Shown: piece after piece, positions 1 through 8,900 of the stretch | Layout: the number at the start of each line of letters is the position of its first letter | Numbering within the stretch: the first letter of the stretch is position 1 | Source: Desulfobacterales bacterium | Lineage (GTDB): Bacteria; Desulfobacterota; Desulfobacteria; Desulfobacterales; BuS5 | Length of the DNA stretch: 26,078 bases | NCBI GenBank assembly: GCA_016735355.1 | Contig: JAERRQ010000243.1 | Span: 1-26,078 of the forward strand | Direction: 5' to 3' | Notes under the pieces: generated by a model | Databases searched by the model: none | What the model saw: the letters and a program-made list of their open reading frames with translations, nothing else | What the model was told of the DNA's origin: nothing | Position numbers and translations under genes: made by a program

Positions 1-110
1 TACATTTTCGTAACGCAGTTAGACAGGATGGATCGACGCTTAAAATGTAAAGTTATTTTTGGGCGAGTCCTAAGGGTTTAATCCGGTAACCGTTCACGGT
101 ATATTTACCG

Positions 111-137
111 CAGAGAACTCAGAGAGCGCAGAGAAGC
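111..137. repeat. Three-unit 9-bp CAGAGA repeat upstream of the first RhuM gene
   Basis: CAGAGA recurs at 111, 120 and 129, exactly nine bases apart, just before the first gene. The rest of 1-110 shows no gene. This sloppy intergenic repeat also means that no convincing Shine-Dalgarno sequence stands before the ATG at 147. Confidence 0.55.
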
Positions 138-160
138 TGCTTAATAATGAAAAAAAATAA

Positions 161-188
161 TTCACAATTTACAACTCATAATTCATCA
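161..188. repeat. Four-unit 7-bp repeat inside the start of the first RhuM reading frame
   Basis: Four successive heptamers, TTCACAA, TTTACAA, CTCATAA and TTCATCA, lie directly after the proposed ATG. They encode residues of no recognisable domain. The conserved RhuM part begins only near residue 22, so the first codons may be captured repeat sequence rather than ancestral gene. Confidence 0.5.
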
Positions 189-385
189 TTAAAAATAAGA
201 AATAGTACGGCAGAGTTTTTGATTTTTACATCACAGGCAAATGAAGACGGTATAGAAGTAAGAGTTGAAGATGAAAATGTATGGCTTACTCAAAAACTTA
301 TTGCAAAATTGTTTGATGTTGTAAAATCAAATATTAGTGAACATCTAAAAGCTATTTTTGATAGCAGTGAGTTGTCAAAAAAAGC

Positions 386-410
386 AACTGTTCGGAAATT
401 CCGAACAGTT
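386..410. repeat. 25-bp perfect palindrome inside the first RhuM frame
   Basis: The arm AACTGTTCGGAA (386-397), one central A, and its exact reverse complement (399-410) form an uninterrupted palindrome. It lies in the codons for about residues 80-88 (ATVRKFRTV). It shares the core TTCGGAA-N-TTCCGAA with the palindrome at 1408-1430 in the neighbouring paralogue. It could be an operator, an mRNA hairpin or a mobile-palindrome scar; nothing here decides which. Confidence 0.85.
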
Positions 411-1198
411 CAAATTGAAGGAAAAAGAGAAGTCGCAAGAGAAATTGAGCACTACAATTTAGAGGCAATAATAGCCCTCGGTTACAGAATAAACTCTGAA
501 AGAGCAACCAATTTTAGAAGATGGGCAACAAGAGTATTAAAAGAATTTGCAATTCGTGGATATGTACTTGATGATGTCAGACTTAAAAACGGAGCATATT
601 TAAGCAAACAATATTTTAAAGATTTAATTCTTGAAATCAGGGATATCCGTGAAAGTGAAAGAAATTTTTATCAACAAATAACAGACATTTATGCCACTGC
701 AATGGATTATGATTTGAAAAGCCCAACCACAAAAAATTTTTTTGCAAACGTTCAAAACAGGTTACATTATGCAGTTCATGGACATACCGCTGCTGAACTT
801 ATTATGGACAGAGCAAATCATAAGAAAGATTATATGGGCTTAACAACCTGAAAAAAAGCTCCGAATGGAAAAATTATTAAATCTGATATGGTGATTGCTA
901 AAAATTATTTGAGTGAAAAAGAAATCAAATCATTAAACCTTATTGTTACAATGTACTTGGATTATGCCGAAGATCAGGCAGAAAACGGCATCCCAATGAC
1001 AATGAAAGACTGGGCGACAAAATTAAATGCCTTTTTACGGTTTAACAATAAAGAGTTGTTAGAAAATTTTGGAAAAATAACTGCTGCAATTGCAAAAACC
1101 TTTGCAGAGAGTGAATTTGAAAAATACCGTCCCATTCAAGACAAACTTTTTGAAAGTGATTTTGACAGAGAGGTAAAGAAGTTGGTAGAGGGTAAAAA

Positions 1199-2203
1199 AT
1201 GAACAGCTTTGCCGAAAATTACTCAGAAATAATCATTTATACAGCCCCTGATGGCACAACAAAACTCCAGGTTCAATTGGAAGATGAAACTGTCTGGCTG
1301 ACACAAGAGCAGATGGCAATGTTGTTCGGAAAAGCAAAGTCCACTATTAACGAGCATATAAAAAATATTTATGCAGAAGAAGAGCTTGAAGAAAGCCAGA
1401 CTCTAAAGAAATTCGGAATTTCCGAATTTCAGCAAAAAGCCCCTAATTATTACAACCTCGATGTTATAATTTCAGTTGGTTATCGTGTAAAATCACCTCA
1501 AGGTACAAAATTCCGGCAGTGGGCGACTAAACGGATTCATGAATACATTGTAAAAGGCTTTACAATGGATGATGACCGTTTGAAGCAGGAAGGAGCAAGA
1601 TCAAGATATTTTGAAGAACTTCTTCAAAGAATCCGGGATATCAGAAGCAGTGAAAGAAATTTTTACCAGAAAGTAACCGATATTTATGCAACCAGTATTG
1701 ATTATAAAAATGATGACTCTCTAACCAAAGAATTCTTTGCAACCGTCCAAAATAAAATGCACTATGCCATCCACGGCCAAACAGCCGCAGAGATGATAAC
1801 CCGCAGAGTTAACGCAGAAAAACCATTTTTGGGACTTACCAATTTTCAAGGCAAATATATAACCACAAGAGATATTACTATTGCAAAAAATTATTTGTCA
1901 GAAGATGAACTAAAGCAGCTCAATCTTATAGTCTCCATGTATCTTGATTTTGCAGAACTCCAGGCAACAAACGGCAGATTAATGAAAATGTACGACTGGA
2001 TTCAAAAACTTGATGATTTTCTAAGAATCAGTGAAAAAGAGCTTCTAACAAATGCAGGAAAAGTCAGCCATAAAAAAGCTGTTGAAAAAGCAAAATTTGA
2101 ATATGAAAAATACAGAAAAGCAGAGGATAAAAAACATATCTCTGATTTTGACCGTGAAATGAAAAGACTATTGAAAGATGATAAAAACACAGGGGACGCA
2201 TAA
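1199..2203 (+). CDS. RhuM-family protein (second tandem copy, intact)
   Basis: This is an intact 334-residue RhuM-family protein, close to the family's usual length and clearly paralogous to the broken copy upstream. Shared landmarks are VWLTQEQMAMLF near residue 32 (helix-turn-helix-like), YYNLDVIISVGYRVKS near residues 84-99, FRQWATKRIHEY, SSERNFYQKVTDIYATS, HGQTAAEM and IAKNYLSEDEL. The family is common beside restriction-modification and other defence genes, but its activity is not established. The ATG overlaps the stop of the upstream copy (ATGA), so the two were probably one transcript. The two proteins differ well beyond codon level, so this is an old duplication or a double acquisition. 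The region around residues 70-80 differs most between the copies and coincides with the DNA palindrome at 1408-1430. Confidence 0.88.
   Translation: MNSFAENYSEIIIYTAPDGTTKLQVQLEDETVWLTQEQMAMLFGKAKSTINEHIKNIYAEEELEESQTLKKFGISEFQQKAPNYYNLDVIISVGYRVKSPQGTKFRQWATKRIHEYIVKGFTMDDDRLKQEGARSRYFEELLQRIRDIRSSERNFYQKVTDIYATSIDYKNDDSLTKEFFATVQNKMHYAIHGQTAAEMITRRVNAEKPFLGLTNFQGKYITTRDITIAKNYLSEDELKQLNLIVSMYLDFAELQATNGRLMKMYDWIQKLDDFLRISEKELLTNAGKVSHKKAVEKAKFEYEKYRKAEDKKHISDFDREMKRLLKDDKNTGDA
1408..1430. repeat. 23-bp perfect palindrome inside the second RhuM frame
   Basis: The arm GAAATTCGGAA (1408-1418), one central T, and its exact reverse complement (1420-1430) form a palindrome in the codons for about residues 71-77 (KFGISEF). 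It sits at the place equivalent to the palindrome in the first copy and shares its inner 15 bases except the central one. Confidence 0.85.
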
Positions 2204-2254
2204 AAGCCGCGCCCTTAATTTTTAACATTATGCAATTCAAAGGGAAATGATATA

Positions 2255-3130
2255 GTGGACATTAGTGTTTTTCTTAGTCACAACCATCAAAACAAGCCAT
2301 TTGTAAGAAAGCTGGCCAGAGACTTAGAGAACCAAGGCGTTAGATATTGGCTTGATGAAGCAGAAATGAAGGTTGGCGACTCTTTGATTCAAAAAATAAG
2401 AGAAGGAATTGATGCAGTAGATTTTTTTGCGGTGGTTCTTTCGCCAAACTCAGTAAACGCTCCATGGGTGGCTAACGAACTTGATGTAGCAATGCATCAT
2501 CAGATAAATGGAAAAAGCATAAAAGTATTGCCAATTATGTTACGCGATTGTGCGTTGCCGGGTTTTTTGATAGGAAAGGTTTATGCTGATTTTAGAAATG
2601 AAAATGAATATAGAGAATCGTTTCGAAAATTAATAAATAGCATGGGGCTTGTATTCAATGCCAGTGCCATGGATTCTGTAGAAAGTGGCAATAACTTAGG
2701 AACAGCATTAGATAAGGCGTTTTCAAAACTCTTGCCTATTATGAGCAAACCATTTCATCGTCCTTTTCAGTATATGGGCATGACAATAGAGAAAGCAGAA
2801 AAAGCTGTGGGTAAGAAGGCAAATGATGCGGGAAACATCATCGTTGAAAATGAAGAATGCCGGATGCTTCTTGAGGCGGAAGGCAATTTCATTAGCTATG
2901 TGGAGGTTGATATCAAAAGAACAGTTCCACATTACCAAAACCAGGAGTTTGATTCTGAGCCAGTGTTGGGTGTATTAAGTATTGGGTTATCCGAACTTGA
3001 ATTGGCAAGAAAGCAAACGCACTACCACACATATTATGATCATCGTAAAAAGCTAAAATTAAGTGTTTCATGTATGTATGATGGTGCTCCATTAACAGTC
3101 GCATTTAGTTCAAAATATTATGGTATGTAG
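2255..3130 (+). CDS. TIR-domain protein with unrecognised C-terminal domain
   Basis: Residues 1-130 are a bacterial TIR domain of the TIR_2 type: ISVFLSHNHQNKPFVRKL at the start, WLDEAEMKVGDS at 32-43, then VVLSPNSVNAPWVANEL and KVLPIMLRD. Glu37 in EMKVGDS is the probable catalytic glutamate of TIR NAD+-cleaving enzymes. Bacterial TIR proteins often kill or arrest the infected cell by depleting NAD+ or by making a signal nucleotide; that role is inferred. Residues 155-291 form a second domain that I do not recognise, beginning near FQYMGMTIEKAEKAVG and containing KQTHYHTYYDH. It could sense a trigger or bind a partner. The start is GTG, with AGGGA nine bases upstream. It lies 51 bp after the RhuM pair and 148 bp before the STAND nuclease gene on the same strand, so it may work with either or alone. 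Confidence 0.85.
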   Translation: MDISVFLSHNHQNKPFVRKLARDLENQGVRYWLDEAEMKVGDSLIQKIREGIDAVDFFAVVLSPNSVNAPWVANELDVAMHHQINGKSIKVLPIMLRDCALPGFLIGKVYADFRNENEYRESFRKLINSMGLVFNASAMDSVESGNNLGTALDKAFSKLLPIMSKPFHRPFQYMGMTIEKAEKAVGKKANDAGNIIVENEECRMLLEAEGNFISYVEVDIKRTVPHYQNQEFDSEPVLGVLSIGLSELELARKQTHYHTYYDHRKKLKLSVSCMYDGAPLTVAFSSKYYGM

Positions 3131-3278
3131 CGCATACACTTGCACAACAATGGGCTCCAAGCATTATGTGTTCTATTTGTGACATTAAAAGCAGCAATAT
3201 ACAAATAGAGAAATTATGAATGACACTAAATCCCCTTTTTTAATTAAGATGGGAATTAAATATTTAGGCTAATCCAAA

Positions 3279-6200
3279 ATGATACCAGGCGGAATAGCAG
3301 ATAAACTCGGGAACCGATATGAAGCGAAGTGGCTTGTCCGATCCTTAATAGACGTAATTGCTGGCAAAAAGTCTGAATGGTTGAAATTCGAAGGTGTTGA
3401 AACAGAATATCAAGGTTTCGAATTTGCGATTGCTCGTGGAAATATTACAGAATGGCACCAAACCAAGGTTAATGCTCCAAAAGGAAACTGGACAATAAAT
3501 GCTCTCAAGAAAGAGGGCGTATTAAAAGCGTTTGCTAATCGGTTATCGGCAGATGAAAATGCGCACTGCTTTTTCGTTTCTCAAGACAATGCCAAAGACT
3601 TCAGAACTCTTACGGAAAAAGCGCTGACATCAAACTCACATGAACAATATGCGGAAATACTTTCTGGGGATCAAAGTGACTCCTTTCAGCAATTAAAAAC
3701 GGAATGGCAGAAGCCCGAGAAAGTGTTATTCGATTGGCTTAAGCGAAGCCATGTTGAAATTATTCCAGAAAGAGAATTAGACTCATTTATCGAATCTCAC
3801 GGTGATTTATACTTCCAAAGTGGCGGGGAAGCTGCTTTTCCTAATCTTCGAGATATCCTTGAAGATAATTTTAATAAAACCCTTACAACAGAATCTGCAC
3901 GAAATGCTATAAAATCACAAGGAGCGCTGAAGTATAAAGAATGGGCGTTTGACCCTACTATTCAACAGCGGTTGAAAGACGAAACCGAAGCATATCTTCA
4001 AACATATACACCTTTTGGCGCAGACGGAGAGACGATTCTCAGGAGTCAATCAGGTGCTCTTGTCGATGAAATACTCAAATTTGATGGTTCGGAATTGGTA
4101 TTCTTGACAGGTGTTGCCGGCTCTGGAAAATCGGGAATTGTACGTGGTGCAATCGGGAAACTCCGTGAAATCAACGTTCCTCATTTAGCATTTAGGGTTG
4201 ATTGGCATTTATCATGCAGTACCAGGGAGGAGCTGGGAAAAAAACTGACAGGCAGAGAAGAAAGTCCAGTCAGCACTCTGAAGGGGACATTCCCAACCAC
4301 ACCTTCCATTCTGTTTATTGATCAAGTTGATGCTGTCAGCGAGGTATCCGGTCGTGATGGACAGGTTAAAGAAGTTATATTTAGGTTGATCACCGATGCG
4401 CACAATTTCGGAGGTGTTAGAATTGTCGTTGTGTGTCGAACATTTGATTTGAATAGTGATCCGAGGTTAAAGAGCCTGAAAGAGGCTAATCGGGCAAAAA
4501 CGATTGATGTCCCCCTGCTTGATTGGAAAGCAGATGTCGAGCCGCTTCTGAAAAATAAAGGCGTTGATGTGTCTTCGTTAAATGAACCACAACGCCAATT
4601 ACTTCGTTTACCTATTAACCTTGCGGTTTTTTTGGAAATTGATGATCCGGAATTTTCATTTCATTCCCTGTCAAATTTGCACGAAAAATTGATCGAAAAA
4701 AAACAGCGCACAATAACAAAAGAACGTAAACCGCTTTGGTCACTGCTCCTGCCATTAACTGCCATGTGTAATTGGATGAGCGAGCGGCAACAATTGAGTG
4801 CGCCAGTTTTGATTCTGGATGCCTTTCCAAACGCTATTGATATTTTAACATCGGAAGGACTGATCATATCATCTCGTGGTCAAGTAAATTTCTTCCATGA
4901 GAGCTTCTTTGATCATATTTATGCAAGAGCATTTGTAAAACAAGGCCAGAGCCTATTTGACCTGTTTACGGCAACAGAGCAGCATCTTTTTCGGCGGACG
5001 CAAGCACGGCAGATCCTTGAAGCTCTGAGACAAAATGATTTTCAGCGCTATCTCATCGAACTTTCGTTGGTTCTTTCAAGTAACGATATTCGCTTTCATA
5101 TTAAGATCGCCATCTGCCAATGGTTAAATTCTATCGAAAAACCTAATGAACAAGAATTTAAAATAATTTCTCAATTTGATGAGCAGAACGGAAAGTTCCA
5201 TCAGCTCTTTCGTAGTGCGGTTTTGTCCACCCATGCATGGTTTGATTTGCTGAATGAAAAAAATTGGATTCGAAAGCAAATAGATAGTGACGACAAAGAG
5301 CACGCTGAAACTGTGTTGTGGTGGCTTTCCAATATTGCAGGGAAGCGGCCAGCGGAAGTAGCCAGTCTATTGCGTTCTTGGTGGGGTGGGAATACGGAAC
5401 ATGCAGAGCGACTTCTGAATTGGTTTGGTTTTGTGAGGCGTGCCAAACCTGATGATGATCTTCTCCAATTATGTGAAGATGTAATCAATTCGTATCCCAA
5501 CAACTTGTTCCAGGATCAGGGGCGTGATGGCATTATGATGCTGCTACACACATGGGGAGAAAAATCCCCCGAGCGTTGTGGGCGCATTCTTCATTCGCTT
5601 TTCGAAGCCTGGTTTGAACTTAATCCCGGGCATAATCCGTTTGAACGCGACGAGCTTAAGGTGATTGACACCCACTCCCTTGCCGAGCTTGCAAAAAAAG
5701 CACCGCAAGTATTTCTGCATGGAACGACTGATGCGATAGCCCGTTTAATCAAGATGGTGGTTGCGGAAGGTAACACAGGCGGCAACTGGTACAATTTTAA
5801 TCATAGAACTTACACAGGGCATCGTTTTGGGTTTGATGAATTTTTGGGAATGTACAGGTCAGCTCTCAAGAAGGTTATTCAAGAAGCTCCAGAAATTGCG
5901 ATCAACTATCTTGACAAACTGGATCCCCATAAGCATCAATGTCTAATGCATCTGCATCTGGAGGCAATTCAAGCCAACCCAACTTATTTTGGGAATCAAT
6001 TACCTGCGCTTGTTACCAACGAAATGATTTTTGATGCCGGTTGGTATGGAGCTGATTGGTTGTCGTTTGCCCATGCTTGCCATGAAGCATTCCCGCACTT
6101 GAGTTCTGAAAAGAAGAAGGTTCTTGAACAGGCGATTCTCGACTACACTCCGGAAATTGATCTTGCTATTCGCGTTCTTAATGAAATCAATCAGAAGGAC

Positions 6201-7871
6201 GAAACAGAACCCTTTTGGACAACAAAGAGTGTCATGTACGAGCTTAATCGCTCAGGATACGAACAATGGTGCATTCTCGAAACAATAGGTGAAAAGTTGC
6301 TCAGTTCGATTGCTCTATCACGATTGCATCAACTTCGCCGGAAATTTTCAAAAACAAAAATTGCGAAGCCAGATCACATGGAGGTGTATAGTGTTGGTTC
6401 GCCTATCAAGCAAGCACAATGTGACAGGATGAAAGACCATCATTGGTTGTCTGCAATTAAACGCTATGACAGCGATGAAGATAGACGTCGAGGTCGCAAT
6501 TTTATTGATGGCGGAGCTATAGAGCTTGCTACAGAACTACAGGAGGCGACCAAAAAAGACCCTGCACGGTTCTCGGATTTAAGTCTGAAAATCCCTGACA
6601 CCGCTCATCACTCATACATTGAACATATTTTATGGGGTTTGGCAGAAACAGAAGCCACTTCTGACGAATCGTTAGTTCAAGCTGTAAAACGTGCTCACAA
6701 ACATCCAGAGAAGCCTTTTGGCAGTGATATAGCTCGATTGATAGAGAAACATCCTCATATCGCTGCCGATACTGAAATACTGGACATACTTATATGGTAT
6801 GCCTTAAACGGAGAAGCCAATGAGAGCAAAGATTCGGATGAACAGAATACAGAGCGCGAAACGATAACTATTGATTCGCTTATCCAACGAGGTGGAAGAC
6901 TTCACATTCGCGGCATCAACGGTGCGCGTGGTCGGGCGTGGGAAGCATTAGGTTCTGTTCTGTGGCAAGTTTCAGAGGCAGAGAACCGAATATGGAAAAC
7001 AATTGGAATAGCTCTTGAGAAAGAACTTTTGATCAGCGTGCGTTGCTGTATGATGAAACCGTTGACGCCTTTATTCAATATGAACAAAGAGCGTTTTTCT
7101 GATTCAATACGGAAGTTGATTATCCTTCCTGATGGTATTCCAAACCAATACGATGCGTTGCGTCTTTCACCACTTATTACCCATACCGGTATTCATCTTT
7201 TCCCGTATGTTTTCTATTGGTTACCAGAATTGGCTGATGAACTTGCCACAGAACTGTTAGAAAGCGGGGACGAAACAAAAGAACTAATAGGAGCATGGCT
7301 CGTATTCTGCGAAAGTTTCAGGAACGATGTATATATTGACAAAGCCGATAAGCTGGCTTCCACAAGCGTTGATCATCGAAGCCTTTTTGCTGCTGTTACG
7401 GGTGATGCAATAAATTGGGCTGAGAATAGACATCGCGTCGAAGCCCTTTTAAAAAAGTTTTTCTTCGATGAAGATGAGCAGGTTCGTACTAAAGCTGCAG
7501 ATGCCTTCAGAAATGTTAAGGGGGAAGAAGTTGAATTGTACCGAGAACTCGCGGCTGTGTTTTTAAAATCACCAGCTTTCCCGGATAACGGATTCTCTGT
7601 TTTGCAAATGCTGGAAGATGCTACTTGTGACGTGATTGCTCTTGTTATTGATGCTACGCAACAAGTTATCACAGATATTATGAAGAAAAGCGATCAGCAA
7701 GGACAACGCGGTACCGATCTGTATCAGCTCCAGGATCTTCTGAAGCGCGAATACGTATCATCTGAATCGAACGCGGAGGTGAGGAAAAAAATTCTTGATT
7801 TGATCGATCTTATGCTTTCCCGTGAAATTTACGGAGTAGATAGCATCGTAACCGCCCATGATCGCTGGTAA
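3279..7871 (+). CDS. Avs-like STAND NTPase with N-terminal PD-(D/E)XK-type nuclease
   Basis: This is a 1530-residue, probably cytosolic, multidomain protein. Residues 1-200 resemble the Cap4/Mrr type of PD-(D/E)XK nuclease: GNRYEAKWLV near residue 11 and ITEWHQTK at 56-63, where Glu58, Gln61 and Lys63 fit the ExxQxK active site. A P-loop NTPase follows, with Walker A GVAGSGKS at 278-285, Walker B SILFIDQVD at 343-351 (Asp348, Asp351), VVVCRTFD at 383-390 and LPINLAVFL at 444-452, as in STAND/NACHT ATPases. From about residue 500 the protein is long and helix-rich without named motifs, as expected for a sensor array of TPR/HEAT type. This order and length match the Avs family, which recognises phage proteins and then cuts DNA. 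The exact subfamily and trigger cannot be told. The ribosome site before ATG 3279 is weak. Confidence 0.82.
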   Translation: MIPGGIADKLGNRYEAKWLVRSLIDVIAGKKSEWLKFEGVETEYQGFEFAIARGNITEWHQTKVNAPKGNWTINALKKEGVLKAFANRLSADENAHCFFVSQDNAKDFRTLTEKALTSNSHEQYAEILSGDQSDSFQQLKTEWQKPEKVLFDWLKRSHVEIIPERELDSFIESHGDLYFQSGGEAAFPNLRDILEDNFNKTLTTESARNAIKSQGALKYKEWAFDPTIQQRLKDETEAYLQTYTPFGADGETILRSQSGALVDEILKFDGSELVFLTGVAGSGKSGIVRGAIGKLREINVPHLAFRVDWHLSCSTREELGKKLTGREESPVSTLKGTFPTTPSILFIDQVDAVSEVSGRDGQVKEVIFRLITDAHNFGGVRIVVVCRTFDLNSDPRLKSLKEANRAKTIDVPLLDWKADVEPLLKNKGVDVSSLNEPQRQLLRLPINLAVFLEIDDPEFSFHSLSNLHEKLIEKKQRTITKERKPLWSLLLPLTAMCNWMSERQQLSAPVLILDAFPNAIDILTSEGLIISSRGQVNFFHESFFDHIYARAFVKQGQSLFDLFTATEQHLFRRTQARQILEALRQNDFQRYLIELSLVLSSNDIRFHIKIAICQWLNSIEKPNEQEFKIISQFDEQNGKFHQLFRSAVLSTHAWFDLLNEKNWIRKQIDSDDKEHAETVLWWLSNIAGKRPAEVASLLRSWWGGNTEHAERLLNWFGFVRRAKPDDDLLQLCEDVINSYPNNLFQDQGRDGIMMLLHTWGEKSPERCGRILHSLFEAWFELNPGHNPFERDELKVIDTHSLAELAKKAPQVFLHGTTDAIARLIKMVVAEGNTGGNWYNFNHRTYTGHRFGFDEFLGMYRSALKKVIQEAPEIAINYLDKLDPHKHQCLMHLHLEAIQANPTYFGNQLPALVTNEMIFDAGWYGADWLSFAHACHEAFPHLSSEKKKVLEQAILDYTPEIDLAIRVLNEINQKDETEPFWTTKSVMYELNRSGYEQWCILETIGEKLLSSIALSRLHQLRRKFSKTKIAKPDHMEVYSVGSPIKQAQCDRMKDHHWLSAIKRYDSDEDRRRGRNFIDGGAIELATELQEATKKDPARFSDLSLKIPDTAHHSYIEHILWGLAETEATSDESLVQAVKRAHKHPEKPFGSDIARLIEKHPHIAADTEILDILIWYALNGEANESKDSDEQNTERETITIDSLIQRGGRLHIRGINGARGRAWEALGSVLWQVSEAENRIWKTIGIALEKELLISVRCCMMKPLTPLFNMNKERFSDSIRKLIILPDGIPNQYDALRLSPLITHTGIHLFPYVFYWLPELADELATELLESGDETKELIGAWLVFCESFRNDVYIDKADKLASTSVDHRSLFAAVTGDAINWAENRHRVEALLKKFFFDEDEQVRTKAADAFRNVKGEEVELYRELAAVFLKSPAFPDNGFSVLQMLEDATCDVIALVIDATQQVITDIMKKSDQQGQRGTDLYQLQDLLKREYVSSESNAEVRKKILDLIDLMLSREIYGVDSIVTAHDRW

Positions 7872-7967
7872 ATATATAAGGAAAGTTTATGTCAAGCAAA
7901 TTACACTCAAGCTCCAAGGATATTTAATGTTTCCTTTGCTTGGAAAGCGATCCTATATGCGTTGACG

Positions 7968-7974
7968 TAAGGGG
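7968..7974 (+). promoter_or_regulatory. Ribosome binding site fixing the TTG start of the Fic gene
   Basis: TAAGGGG ends six bases before TTG 7981. The next in-frame ATG, at 8038, has no comparable site. This favours the TTG start. Confidence 0.55.
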
Positions 7975-7980
7975 AATATC

Positions 7981-8850
7981 TTGGACAAAGAGGTCGCGTC
8001 CTCATCGAGTTTGAGTTATGCAAACGGAGCTTCAACCATGTTCGATTTTCTAAAAAACCTGGATAATGATATCAAAGATGCCCTGCTATCCCAACTGCGC
8101 AATCTATGGACACACACATCTACAGCGATTGAAGGCAACACCTTAACCCTTGGTGAAACAGCCTTTGTTCTTGAAGAAGGGCTTACTGTTTCAGGCAAGC
8201 CGCTGAAGGATCATGAAGAGGTTGTAGGTCATGCCAGGGCTATTGATCTTGTTTATGATATTATCAGAAAAAAATCCGATCTAACTGAAAATGATCTGTT
8301 TGATCTGCACAAGGCTGTTCAGACCGAACGGATTTTTGATGTTTATAAGCCTGTCGGTGCCTGGAAAGTGGAACCTAATTCCACCGTTATTATATCCGGC
8401 GATACCCAGATCATTTTTGAATACGCTGCTCCAAACGATGTGCCGGAACTTATGCAAAGCTGGCTTGCCATGTTTCAAAAAACCTGTAAAAAAAATATGG
8501 CAAACAAAGAGGCGGCATTGACCTCCTATGTGCATCTTCATGTTTCTTTTGTCAGAATTCATCCCTTTTGGGACGGCAATGGCCGGATGGCCCGTCTCAT
8601 TGCCAATATTCCTGTAATCATGGCAGGTTATCCACCTATTGTTGTTCCAAGAGAACGTCGTCAGGAATATATAGAATCCCTGTCTGAATATCATCTTGCC
8701 ACAGGAACCGTTATTGTCGGGAACAAATTATTGCCCGACATTGATAAGCTGGACAGGTTTAAACAGTTTTGTAATGAAGCATGGTCGGGTTCGCTAAAAC
8801 TGGTGGATAATGCCTGCAAAAAGCAGCAGGATCGAAAGCAAAAAAGATGA
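7981..8850 (+). CDS. Class II Fic-family AMP/nucleotidyl transferase
   Basis: Fic enzymes transfer AMP, or another nucleotide part, to Ser, Thr or Tyr of target proteins. The full active-site motif HPFWDGNGRMAR is present at residues 194-205 (His194 base, Asp198, Asn200, Arg202, Arg205). The motif STAIEGN at 47-53 fits the inhibitory (S/T)xxxE(G/N) helix of class II Fic proteins, with Glu51 as the blocking residue. The enzyme should therefore be self-inhibited and need no separate antitoxin. The length (289) and the helical N-terminal domain fit this class. The start is TTG with a good ribosome site. A downstream YhcG-type nuclease gene follows, overlapping or just after depending on its start; Fic and YhcG genes often occur together in defence and restriction-modification clusters. 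The target is unknown. Confidence 0.92.
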   Translation: MDKEVASSSSLSYANGASTMFDFLKNLDNDIKDALLSQLRNLWTHTSTAIEGNTLTLGETAFVLEEGLTVSGKPLKDHEEVVGHARAIDLVYDIIRKKSDLTENDLFDLHKAVQTERIFDVYKPVGAWKVEPNSTVIISGDTQIIFEYAAPNDVPELMQSWLAMFQKTCKKNMANKEAALTSYVHLHVSFVRIHPFWDGNGRMARLIANIPVIMAGYPPIVVPRERRQEYIESLSEYHLATGTVIVGNKLLPDIDKLDRFKQFCNEAWSGSLKLVDNACKKQQDRKQKR

Positions 8851-8900
8851 AGGAAGGGGTCACATCTCAAATAACAAATAAAATCAGTTATGTGATCACC

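Larger units (their letters stand above)
147..1202 (+). pseudogene. RhuM-family protein, interrupted by an in-frame TGA
   Basis: The frame reads as one RhuM-family protein (named after a gene on Salmonella pathogenicity island 3; biochemical role unproven). A TGA at 849-851 splits it into 234 codons and a remainder that could restart at ATG 888 (104 codons). Both parts are in the same frame. The peptide before the stop is MGLTT and the peptide after it is KKAPNGKIIKSD. RhuM relatives usually have Trp between these, so a single TGG to TGA change explains the break. A helix-turn-helix-like segment lies near residues 46-72, and the HGHTAAEL motif near residues 211-218. The sequence is visibly richer in A/T than the core genes to the right. 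The end overlaps the next RhuM gene by ATGA at 1199-1202, which suggests translational coupling. Either half could still be made, but I call it a recent pseudogene. Confidence 0.8.

Noticed and set aside
849..851. TGA as selenocysteine or as a recoded Trp codon for the whole genome
   Set aside because: Other intact genes here end in TGA at the expected family length, and no hairpin with selenocysteine-insertion features is evident after the codon.
1799..1815. CGCAGAG-like repeat within the second RhuM gene
   Set aside because: The codons fit the conserved protein length here, so it is more simply coding sequence than an inserted repeat.
7911..7948. Hairpin TCCAAG/CTTGGA between the STAND gene and fic as a terminator
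   Set aside because: The stem is only six pairs with a long loop and no T run.
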